From assembly GCA_025457785.1 (NCBI GenBank), contig JALOTS010000079.1:1-8552 (forward strand): a stretch of 8,552 nt of DNA, read 5' to 3'. The number at the start of each line of letters is the position of its first letter. Position 1 is the first letter of the stretch. The position numbers and the translations under genes were made by a program. Positions 1 through 5,728 of this stretch are shown here, piece by piece. The notes below the pieces were generated by a model, which searched no databases, was not told the origin of the DNA, and was given only the letters and a program-made list of their open reading frames with translations. This DNA comes from Pontiellaceae bacterium. GTDB taxonomy: Bacteria > Verrucomicrobiota > Kiritimatiellia > Kiritimatiellales > Tichowtungiaceae.

Positions 1-1
1 A

Positions 2-1456
2 CGAAATGTGGAATCGGTTCTTCGCAAGGTTTCCGATCGCTACATTGATGTGCTGAGCCGCATAGAAGACGACTATTTACAGGAACGTTCGGCGGATGTG
101 CGGGATGTAACCCGCCGGATCAGCAACAATCTGGCAGGCGGGCGGATCGACCGGATGGCCTATCTGGAGCGCCCCTGTATTGCCGTTGCGCATGATTTTT
201 CCCCATCCGACACGGCGGGAATGAATCCGAACGTCGTCCATGCACTGGTTGCGGATCTGGGCAGCGCGACATCACATGCGGCCATTATGGCCCGTGCGCT
301 GGACATTCCGGCGGTTGTCGGATTGCATACGGTCAGCAAACTCGTCAGGTCGGGAGAAACCCTGCTGGTGGACGGAAACAGGGGGCAGGTGATTATCCGT
401 CCGACATCCGAACGCCTGCTGGCTTACGCGCAAAAGGTGGAAGGCCAGAAATCGATTCGCTGCGAGCTGGAAACATTAAAAAACAAAACATCTGAAACCA
501 AAGACGGCTGTTGCATACCGATTTCCGCCAATATTGAACTCCCTTCCGAGGTTCCGGCTATTGCAAAATACGGCGCAAAAGGAATCGGACTTTTCCGTAC
601 AGAGTTTTTATTTCTGGGCAAAAATGAGCCGCCGGATGAAGAGAAACAGATGCAGGTTTACAGTGATGCGGCGGATCGCTGCGCACCGGATCGTGTTGTT
701 ATTCGCACACTGGATCTCGGCGGGGATAAACTCTTCGGCAATCTGAAAACCGCCCCTGAAATGAATCCGTTTCTCGGCTGGCGAGCCATCCGCTATTGTC
801 TGTCCAATCCGCTGCTTTTTAAGACACAGTTGCGCGCCGTTCTTCGTGCGGCCGCCGGACGTAATATTTCGGTAATGTATCCGATGGTTTGTACGCTCAA
901 TGAGGTGCTGCAGGCGAATGCGGTTCTGGAGGAATGCCGGCAGGAGCTTAAAAAAGAGGGTCTTCCCTGTGCCGAAAAGCTGCCGACGGGTGTGATGATT
1001 GAAATTCCTTCTGCGGCGCTCACGGCGGACCGCATTGCGCCGCATGTCGATTTCTTCAGCATCGGCACTAATGACCTGATTCAGTACACACTGGCGGTTG
1101 ACCGGGTGAATGAAAATATAGCGCATTTGTATATGCCGACACATGTTTCCGTTCTGAAACTCATCCGATGCGTTGTGCGGGCAGGACGTGCCGGACGGAT
1201 TCCGACGGCCGTATGCGGACAAATGGCCGCCGCGCCGGAACTGGTTCCGCTGCTCATCGGGCTGGGCGTGGAGGCGTTAAGCATCAATCCGTCATCGGTT
1301 CCGATGATAAAAGAAGTCATTCGCAATCTGAATTATTCGGATTGCCGCACGCTGGCAAATCATGCGCTGAAGTCTGAATCCGCCGACGAAGTCATGGCGC
1401 GATGCCGTGCTCTGCTCGAAAAAACATCGCCGGAAATTCTTGAGTTGATCAGTTGA
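2..1456 (+). CDS. ptsI: Phosphoenolpyruvate-protein phosphotransferase (PTS enzyme I), 5'-truncated by the window edge
   Basis: Enzyme I takes the phosphoryl group from phosphoenolpyruvate onto a histidine and passes it to HPr in the cytoplasm, starting the sugar phosphotransferase or regulatory PTS cascade. The frame is open to the left edge (R-N before the GTG at 8), and the protein begins about 100 residues into a normal EI of about 570-590, so the GTG at 8 is not the start; the HPr-binding start of the N domain is missing. Counting from that GTG, the active-site motif ATSHAAIMAR places the phosphohistidine at residue 90. The C-terminal PEP-binding barrel shows GIGLFRTEF (192-200), VIRTLDLGGDK (231-241), NPFLGWRAIR (253-262), the metal-ligand segments VMIEIPS (E331) and SIGTNDLIQYT (D355), and AVCGQMA with the general-acid Cys403. 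Each lies about 100 residues before its E. coli equivalent, so nothing internal is lost. The variant GSATSH replaces the usual GGxTSH. metK follows after 64 bases. The family call is secure; which HPr or permeases it serves is not visible. Confidence 0.97.
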   Translation, partial: RNVESVLRKVSDRYIDVLSRIEDDYLQERSADVRDVTRRISNNLAGGRIDRMAYLERPCIAVAHDFSPSDTAGMNPNVVHALVADLGSATSHAAIMARALDIPAVVGLHTVSKLVRSGETLLVDGNRGQVIIRPTSERLLAYAQKVEGQKSIRCELETLKNKTSETKDGCCIPISANIELPSEVPAIAKYGAKGIGLFRTEFLFLGKNEPPDEEKQMQVYSDAADRCAPDRVVIRTLDLGGDKLFGNLKTAPEMNPFLGWRAIRYCLSNPLLFKTQLRAVLRAAAGRNISVMYPMVCTLNEVLQANAVLEECRQELKKEGLPCAEKLPTGVMIEIPSAALTADRIAPHVDFFSIGTNDLIQYTLAVDRVNENIAHLYMPTHVSVLKLIRCVVRAGRAGRIPTAVCGQMAAAPELVPLLIGLGVEALSINPSSVPMIKEVIRNLNYSDCRTLANHALKSESADEVMARCRALLEKTSPEILELIS

Positions 1457-1507
1457 AGCGAGTACATTCCTGAGAGATTCATCAATCCGGATAAACGAAT
1501 TAATAAC

Positions 1508-1512
1508 AGGAA
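1508..1512 (+). promoter_or_regulatory. Ribosome binding site of metK
   Basis: AGGAA lies 8 bases before the ATG at 1521 and supports that start. The rest of the 64-base gap after ptsI shows no clear promoter, terminator hairpin or riboswitch. Confidence 0.6.
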
Positions 1513-1520
1513 TCAGTATT

Positions 1521-2699
1521 ATGAGCAAAATCCGCTCCGATCATGTTTTTACCTCCGAATCGGTTTCTGAAGGCCATCCCGACAAGGTTTGCGATCAGAT
1601 TTCTGATGCCGTTCTTGATGCGTGCCTTGCGCAGGATGCCCGCAGCCGCGTGGCCTGCGAAACACTGGTCAGCACCAATCTCGTGGTGAATGCCGGCGAA
1701 ATCACCTGCTCCGGCTGGGACAACATCAATCCGGAAGCCATCGCCCGCCAGGTGGTGCGCGAAATCGGATACGACCGGGCCGAACTTGAGTTCTGTGCCG
1801 ACACGTTTACCTACATTGGCCGCCTTCATGAGCAATCGGCGGATATTTCGCAGGGCGTGACTGCCACGGAAAATCACGAACAGGGCGCGGGTGATCAGGG
1901 CATGATGTTCGGATATGCTTCGGATGAAACCGGCGCATTAATGCCGGCGCCGCTTTACTACAGCCACCTGCTTCTCGATGAACTTCAAAAAATCCGCAAG
2001 GCGGGAACGATCCCTTATTTGCGTCCGGACTCCAAATCTCAGGTTTCCATCAAATATATCAACGGATCTCCCGATCATATTACTTCGGTTGTCATTTCAC
2101 ATCAGACCGCTGATGTACCGCTGGAAACCATCCGTAAAGATCTGATCGGCGTAGTGAAAAATGTGCTGGGGCCGACCGGGCTGCTTAAAGAGCAGATTGA
2201 CTATTATATTAATCCAACCGGGAAATTTGTAACAGGCGGACCCCATGGCGATGCCGGACTGACCGGACGGAAAATTATTGTGGACACCTACGGCGGAGTC
2301 GGCAGTCATGGCGGCGGTGCGTTCTCCGGCAAAGACCCCTCCAAAGTGGACCGGTCGGCCGCTTATTACGCCCGGTATGTGGCCAAAAACATTGTCGCTT
2401 CCGGTCTGGCAAAAAAGTGTGAAGTTCAAGTGGCCTATGCCATTGGTGTCGCAAAACCGCTCAGCATTAACGTAGATACCTACGGCACTGGAACGCTGGA
2501 GGATTCTGCGCTCGAAGAAATTGTTTCCTCCGGAACTCTGTTTGATTTCCGTCCGGCTTCGCTGATTAAAGAGCTGGATCTGCTTTCGCCGAAAGGCTGG
2601 AGCTACCGCGAAACCGCAGCATACGGCCATTTTGGACGTGCGCAGTTTCCGTGGGAAAAAACGGATAAAATCAGCGCGTTGCGGTCTGCCGCAAAATAG
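1521..2699 (+). CDS. metK: S-adenosylmethionine synthetase (methionine adenosyltransferase)
   Basis: Makes S-adenosylmethionine from methionine and ATP, releasing phosphate and pyrophosphate; a cytoplasmic homotetramer in the known family. At 392 residues it is full length (E. coli MetK is 384). Visible landmarks are SEGHPDKVCDQISDAVLD near the N terminus (catalytic H19 and metal ligand D21), signature 1 GAGDQGMMFGY (122-132), TGGPHGDAGLTGRKIIVDTYGG (238-259), and the phosphate-binding glycine loop GGGAFSGKD (264-272, with K271) followed by PSKVDRSAAYYARYVAKN. All expected active-site residues are present. The ATG at 1521 is preceded by CAGGAA (1508-1512 core) about 8 bases upstream, and the protein start MSKIRSDHVFTSESVSEGHPD matches the family. 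It lies 64 bases after ptsI with no visible terminator between, so co-transcription is plausible. I compared the short leader with the SAM riboswitch classes I know and saw no match. Confidence 0.98.
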   Translation: MSKIRSDHVFTSESVSEGHPDKVCDQISDAVLDACLAQDARSRVACETLVSTNLVVNAGEITCSGWDNINPEAIARQVVREIGYDRAELEFCADTFTYIGRLHEQSADISQGVTATENHEQGAGDQGMMFGYASDETGALMPAPLYYSHLLLDELQKIRKAGTIPYLRPDSKSQVSIKYINGSPDHITSVVISHQTADVPLETIRKDLIGVVKNVLGPTGLLKEQIDYYINPTGKFVTGGPHGDAGLTGRKIIVDTYGGVGSHGGGAFSGKDPSKVDRSAAYYARYVAKNIVASGLAKKCEVQVAYAIGVAKPLSINVDTYGTGTLEDSALEEIVSSGTLFDFRPASLIKELDLLSPKGWSYRETAAYGHFGRAQFPWEKTDKISALRSAAK

Positions 2700-2713
2700 T
2701 TTGGTTTTTGCTG

Positions 2714-2742
2714 TTGATTCACCCATGGTCACACAGTACATT
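2714..2742 (+). promoter_or_regulatory. Probable sigma-70-type promoter for tRNA-Arg
   Basis: TTGATT (2714-2719) and TACATT (2737-2742) are separated by exactly 17 bases. Each box matches four of six bases of the TTGACA/TATAAT consensus. The first base of the mature tRNA is at 2758, so a start about seven bases after the -10 box would give a leader of under ten bases. Placement and spacing make this the best promoter candidate in the window, but it is a consensus match only, and the consensus of this organism is unknown. Confidence 0.5.
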
Positions 2743-2757
2743 CTGCGCCTCTCTAAT

Positions 2758-2834
2758 GCACCCATAGCTCAACTGGACAGAGCATCTGACTACGAATCAG
2801 AAGGTTGCAGGTTCGACTCCTGCTGGGTGCGCCA
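2758..2834 (+). tRNA. tRNA-Arg (anticodon ACG), CCA encoded
   Basis: A complete cloverleaf can be drawn. The acceptor stem GCACCCA (2758-2764) pairs with TGGGTGC (2824-2830). The D stem is GCTC/GAGC (2767-2770, 2780-2783). The anticodon stem TCTGA/TCAGA encloses the loop CTACGAA, with anticodon ACG at 2792-2794. The variable loop is five bases, and the T stem GCAGG/CCTGC encloses TTCGACT (2812-2818). The discriminator is G2831, followed by a genome-encoded CCA (2832-2834). All stems pair perfectly. In bacteria the ACG arginine tRNA is normally edited to inosine at position 34 by TadA, so that it reads CGU, CGC and CGA. A promoter-like sequence sits just upstream; no T-run terminator follows. 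The gene is on the same strand as metK, 58 bases after its stop. Confidence 0.97.
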
Positions 2835-2904
2835 TTCAACTCTCCAGCGAAATCTAATGACTGAAAGAACAGTGAAAAATACGCCAGCCAATGCATGTGC
2901 GAAC

Positions 2905-2934
2905 CGGCGCTGAATGGCACGGTGCCTTGCGCCG
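2905..2934 (+). repeat. Nested inverted repeat (RNA hairpin) downstream of tRNA-Arg
   Basis: The outer arms CGGCGC (2905-2910) and GCGCCG (2929-2934) pair over six bases. Inside, GGCA (2916-2919) and TGCC (2923-2926) pair around a CGG loop, with an asymmetric internal loop between the two stems. It is GC-rich and lies 70 bases after the end of the tRNA. No run of T follows, so a classical intrinsic terminator is unlikely. It may act in 3' processing or RNA stability of the tRNA transcript, or be incidental. Confidence 0.4.
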
Positions 2935-3127
2935 CCATCCGGCTTGATACTCTTTGAGATCTTTCGCGGCTGAAACCTCTTTATTCCGGATTTCGGAAAA
3001 AATCACCTTTCCAAGGTTCAGAAGCCCGCTATACTGCCTTTCTGTTCCGGAGGCTGTTGGCTGACATTCAATGTACAGGCTTGGCAAAAATCGCGAATGG
3101 ATAATCGCGTTCGATGTAATCATACGA

Positions 3128-3133
3128 GAGGAG
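3128..3133 (+). promoter_or_regulatory. Ribosome binding site deciding a GTG start
   Basis: GAGGAG sits seven bases before the GTG at 3141 and fixes this non-ATG start; the protein sequence downstream is coding-like from its first residue. Confidence 0.65.
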
Positions 3134-3140
3134 CTGTCCT

Positions 3141-4133
3141 GTGTCCCGAAATGAAACAAAGGAACGCTTGCGGCAGGATATAGCCATCTGGTTTGCAGAC
3201 GGTGTGATTGACGCAGCAACGCTGGAGGTTCTTCAAGAACGCTACGAATCCCGGCGTTTTGGCTGGGTTGGAGTCGTCAAATATATCGGAATCACCGGCG
3301 GGCTGTTGGCTTTCTTTGGAATTATCGGCATGATCACGGCCATGGTGCAGTCCGGCGCATTTGCGGCCATCGTGCTGGGCGGCGTGGGCGGCGGTATCAC
3401 GTATTGGGGCCTGCGATTGTCCGGCGACATCGGAAACCGTTATGCCGTTTCTTCCAAAGTCGTGCTGACGCTTGGAGTCCTTCTCTGGACCAGTGCCATC
3501 GGTCTTCTCGCAGATGTCATCGGAATGAAAGAAGGAAGGGTGCTTCTGGTAACCGGGCTTATCTGTCTCCCCGTCGGCTTTTTTCTGGCATACCGAAGCC
3601 GGAACCCATATCTCCTGATTGTTGCATTGCTGGGTCTTTATCACTGGATTGGCTCATGGAACGAAATGTGGGGACGCTCCACCTATGAGTTCTCTGTTCA
3701 GGACCCTCAAGTCATGAGCCTCGCGGCATTTTTCGGCATAGTAATTGGCGTTTACCACGAGCGAAAACTCTATCCAAAGACAGGCCGATTCTATCTGGCT
3801 TGGGAATCGATGGGGCTCCTCTACCTGAATATGTCGCTGCTCATCCTTTCCATTTGGGGCTTCCAGGAAGCCTCACCCCTTGTCTGGATTCTCGTATTTA
3901 CGGCGTTCACGCTTGCGCAACTCGTATGGGGGGCGATGTGTCAGAACGGCCTCTTCCGGGGATTCGGCATCACATTTTTCGCGATCAATGTGTTCACCCG
4001 CTATCACGAGTTGTTTTGGGAACGACTTTATCTTGGCCAGTATCTTTTGGCAGGCGGCGGGATCCTCCTGATCCTGGGAGTCTGCACAGAGGTCGTTGTC
4101 CGGGCACTCCGCCGGAAAGGGGGTGCCGCGTGA
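3141..4133 (+). CDS. Polytopic membrane protein, DUF2157-like architecture (first of a paralogous pair)
   Basis: Function unknown. The 330-residue protein opens with a polar helical segment (1-43) of the type LxxxxADGVIDxxTLxxLxERY, then has about ten hydrophobic spans, roughly 45-67, 72-92, 104-126, 134-150, 155-171, 190-206, 217-240, 247-266, 272-286 and 298-320, and ends in a basic tail. A short amphipathic helix-turn-helix ending in ERY followed by a bundle of spans is the layout of DUF2157-type proteins; that assignment rests on architecture and is tentative. The start is GTG at 3141, with GAGGAG (3128-3133) seven bases upstream; no ATG competes. The C-terminal motif RGFGITFFAINVFTRY (273-288) recurs in the next gene, as does the ERY helix. 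The stop codon overlaps the start of that gene, so the two are translationally coupled and probably form a complex. There is no signal peptide, and the N terminus is predicted cytoplasmic. Confidence 0.85.
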   Translation: MSRNETKERLRQDIAIWFADGVIDAATLEVLQERYESRRFGWVGVVKYIGITGGLLAFFGIIGMITAMVQSGAFAAIVLGGVGGGITYWGLRLSGDIGNRYAVSSKVVLTLGVLLWTSAIGLLADVIGMKEGRVLLVTGLICLPVGFFLAYRSRNPYLLIVALLGLYHWIGSWNEMWGRSTYEFSVQDPQVMSLAAFFGIVIGVYHERKLYPKTGRFYLAWESMGLLYLNMSLLILSIWGFQEASPLVWILVFTAFTLAQLVWGAMCQNGLFRGFGITFFAINVFTRYHELFWERLYLGQYLLAGGGILLILGVCTEVVVRALRRKGGAA

Positions 4134-5140
4134 ATTTGAACCAACGTACCCATACACGCATTCATGGGGAAATCGATGACCTGATGCGCCTTGGCATTCT
4201 GAATGAAAATCAGGTCATTCAGCTGAAAGAACGGTATCCGTCCGCAGCGTGGAATTTCATGGCGTTGGTGCGCGCCTTTTCCGTACTGGGCGCATTGACG
4301 GCCGTTGCCGGAATCATCGTGCTGGTCCGTGAACATCTCAACTGGTGGTTGTTATCGGAGGCCGGCCTGGCGCTTTTTGCGACGGGCACTCTTATTCTTG
4401 GCCACCGACTCCGCCCCGGAAGCGGGGCGGCGGCAATTTATGAAACCGTGGAATTGATTGGCTGCATTGCTGTGCAGGGCCTGATAACGGTGCTGGCCAT
4501 TCACTACTCGACGGGAAGCAGGAACTGGCCTGGTCTGGTAGGCGTTCAAACCATGGTCTTGGTTCTTCTTGCCTATCTCCTGGCTAACCGGCTTGCACTC
4601 TGGTATGCGTGTATTAACTTTTTTTTCTGGTTTGGCGCGGAGACCGGCTACCTATCCGGATGGGGTTGTTACTGGCTGGGCATGACCTATCCAGTACGGT
4701 TTCTCGGTGCGGGAACCGGCACACTGCTTCTGTCCTGGCTGCACGCCACGGCGGTTCGCGGACGCTGGGCGGTTTTCAGCCGCGTCTATGCGCATTTCGG
4801 TCTGCTGGTGATCCATCTGGCGCTCTGGTTCCTTTCGCTTTTCGGTTACTATGAGAACTACGACATCCGCTGGTCGGATACACAGGGCGAGCGCATCGTG
4901 TTCAGTCTGCTCTGGGCCGCAGCGGCAGGCGGATGCCTGTTTGCTGGAGCCAGATATGGTGTTCGACTCCTGCGTGGCTACGGCCTGACCTTTCTCATCA
5001 TCAACCTCTACACCTTCTACTTTCAGTTCGTGGCTGCCAATACAGGCGAGGCTTGGTTTTTGCACCTGCTCTTGACTGGCGGCAGCCTGCTCTGGCTGGG
5101 TCTGCATCTTGAACGCAAGCCTCGAAAGGACAAGGAATAG
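4130..5140 (+). CDS. Polytopic membrane protein, DUF2157-like architecture (second of a paralogous pair)
   Basis: Function unknown. The open frame extends left to 3800, but that part lies wholly inside the preceding gene in another frame. The GTG at 4130, overlapping the upstream stop as GTGA and preceded by the purine-rich GGAAAGGGGG, is the sensible start and gives 336 residues. The N terminus (about 1-40) is a soluble helical segment, IHGEIDDLMRLGILNENQVI followed by QLKERY, then about ten membrane spans: roughly 46-67, 74-92, 106-125, 137-155, 158-178, 187-207, 222-240, 257-274, 282-300 and 308-325, ending in a charged KPRKDKE tail. The motif RGYGLTFLIINLYTFY (282-297) lines up with RGFGITFFAINVFTRY of the upstream gene, and the helix ending in ERYxS is also shared. 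The two are therefore most likely an old tandem duplication whose products work together. An aromatic segment GYYENYDIRW (239-248) in a loop may be a ligand or partner site, but this is conjecture. Confidence 0.85.
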   Translation: MNLNQRTHTRIHGEIDDLMRLGILNENQVIQLKERYPSAAWNFMALVRAFSVLGALTAVAGIIVLVREHLNWWLLSEAGLALFATGTLILGHRLRPGSGAAAIYETVELIGCIAVQGLITVLAIHYSTGSRNWPGLVGVQTMVLVLLAYLLANRLALWYACINFFFWFGAETGYLSGWGCYWLGMTYPVRFLGAGTGTLLLSWLHATAVRGRWAVFSRVYAHFGLLVIHLALWFLSLFGYYENYDIRWSDTQGERIVFSLLWAAAAGGCLFAGARYGVRLLRGYGLTFLIINLYTFYFQFVAANTGEAWFLHLLLTGGSLLWLGLHLERKPRKDKE

Positions 5141-5241
5141 AATTGAGTTGTGCAGACGTTTTTATACAGGAGGGAGATTCCCGACAAAACAACCCAAAGA
5201 AAAACAGAGTCGAACATCCTTTTTTTGTTACGAAAAAATGA

Positions 5242-5265
5242 TAGATTCCTCGAATGAGGAATCTA
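5242..5265 (+). promoter_or_regulatory. Perfect 10-bp hairpin abutting the cytochrome ribosome binding site
   Basis: TAGATTCCTC (5242-5251) and GAGGAATCTA (5256-5265) are exact inverted repeats around a four-base GAAT loop. The last base of the stem is the first base of the Shine-Dalgarno AAGGAGG. No T-run follows, so it is not a terminator. The 5' arm contains TCCTC (5247-5251), which could pair instead with GAGGA of the Shine-Dalgarno region (5268-5272), giving two exclusive folds. It may be a translational control element, an mRNA-stabilising 5' structure or a dimeric-protein operator. The rest of the 138-base gap (5141-5278) shows no firm promoter or terminator. Confidence 0.5.
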
Positions 5266-5271
5266 AGGAGG
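5265..5271 (+). promoter_or_regulatory. Strong Shine-Dalgarno of the cytochrome c gene
   Basis: AAGGAGG is followed by seven bases and the ATG at 5279. It decides that start over the in-frame ATG at 5303, which has no comparable site. Confidence 0.8.
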
Positions 5272-5278
5272 AGCTGCT

Positions 5279-5701
5279 ATGAAAAAACGGAATGAAATAA
5301 AGATGGAGTTCAACGGGGCTGATCGGCGAACAGGCCTCATCCCGATCCTGTTTTTACTGTTGATCGCCGCCGGAGCATTTCACGCCTTGGCGCAGCAACC
5401 CGTCCGTAAAGATTTACGGTTGTTCTATCAGCAGAGTTGCGTGCGTTGTCACGGTGCTGACGGCGCGGCGCTCGGCGCGGATGGCAAAAAACTCAGCGGA
5501 GCCGATCTGACCGACCCGGAGTTTCAGAAAAAGACCGGCGATGCGGCCATGGTAAAAATCATTCTGAAAGGAAAATTCTTTGGATTGGCGATGCCGGGAT
5601 ATAAAGATGAACTTACGGAAGAAGAAGCACAGAAATTAGTTACCGACATTATTCGCACGAGTCAAAAGGGAAAACCGATCCGGCCGGACGTTATGAAGTA
5701 G
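5279..5701 (+). CDS. Exported mono-haem c-type cytochrome (class I)
   Basis: A small electron carrier expected in the periplasm. Of 140 residues, 1-38 form a long charged N region, a hydrophobic core (about 19-35) and an ALA-QQ cleavage-like site near 38/39, so a Sec signal peptide is likely; an uncleaved membrane anchor is the alternative. The haem motif is CVRCH (54-58), with thioether Cys54 and Cys57 and axial His58. The probable sixth ligand is Met105 in LAMPGY, followed by an acidic helix DELTEEEAQKLVTDIIR typical of the C-terminal helix of class I cytochromes. Only one CXXCH is present. The start at 5279 has an excellent Shine-Dalgarno, with a perfect hairpin directly upstream. The next gene begins 27 bases after the stop, so the two may be co-transcribed, although no functional link is evident. 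Redox partners cannot be told from the window. Confidence 0.92.
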   Translation: MKKRNEIKMEFNGADRRTGLIPILFLLLIAAGAFHALAQQPVRKDLRLFYQQSCVRCHGADGAALGADGKKLSGADLTDPEFQKKTGDAAMVKIILKGKFFGLAMPGYKDELTEEEAQKLVTDIIRTSQKGKPIRPDVMK

Positions 5702-5728
5702 GGCGGCGGGAACAGGCAGTGTTTGCGT

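Larger units (their letters stand above)
2835..3140 (+). other. Intergenic stretch without a convincing gene
   Basis: About 306 bases between the tRNA and the next gene. It holds a strong nested hairpin at 2905-2934, a small hairpin TTCCG/CGGAA at 2984-2998, and small repeats of ATCGCG near 3090-3109 just before the next gene. No good -35/-10 pair with normal spacing was found for the downstream gene. On the minus strand, an open frame covering much of this stretch shows a faint resemblance to GIY-YIG proteins (see findings), but it has no credible start and runs antisense into the next gene, so it is not called as a gene. Confidence 0.6.

Noticed and set aside
608..1222. 204-residue minus-strand open frame inside ptsI
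   Set aside because: It lies wholly antisense to a gene with complete EI motifs, is rich in R, H and N, and has no recognisable domain or ribosome binding site.
1457..1520. SAM riboswitch in front of metK
   Set aside because: The 64-base gap lacks the stems and conserved bases of the SAM classes I know and is too short for SAM-I.
2688..2711. GCAAAA...TTTTGC inverted repeat at the metK stop as a terminator
   Set aside because: The six-base stem is almost all A/T, the loop is about nine bases, and no clean T-run follows.
2097..2765. 222-residue minus-strand open frame opposite metK
   Set aside because: It is the shadow of a full-length, motif-complete metK.
3081..3105. TTGGCA ... GATAAT as promoter for the first membrane gene
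   Set aside because: The spacer is only 13 bases, and no alternative -10 box falls at 16-18 bases.
3800..4129. N-terminal extension of the second membrane gene
   Set aside because: It would overlap the first membrane gene by 330 bases, and its sequence is unlike protein of this family. The GTG at 4130 with GTGA overlap is the better start.
5143..5168. TTGAGT ... TATACA as promoter for the cytochrome c gene
   Set aside because: The spacer is 14 bases, shorter than usual for sigma-70-type promoters; not strong enough to call.
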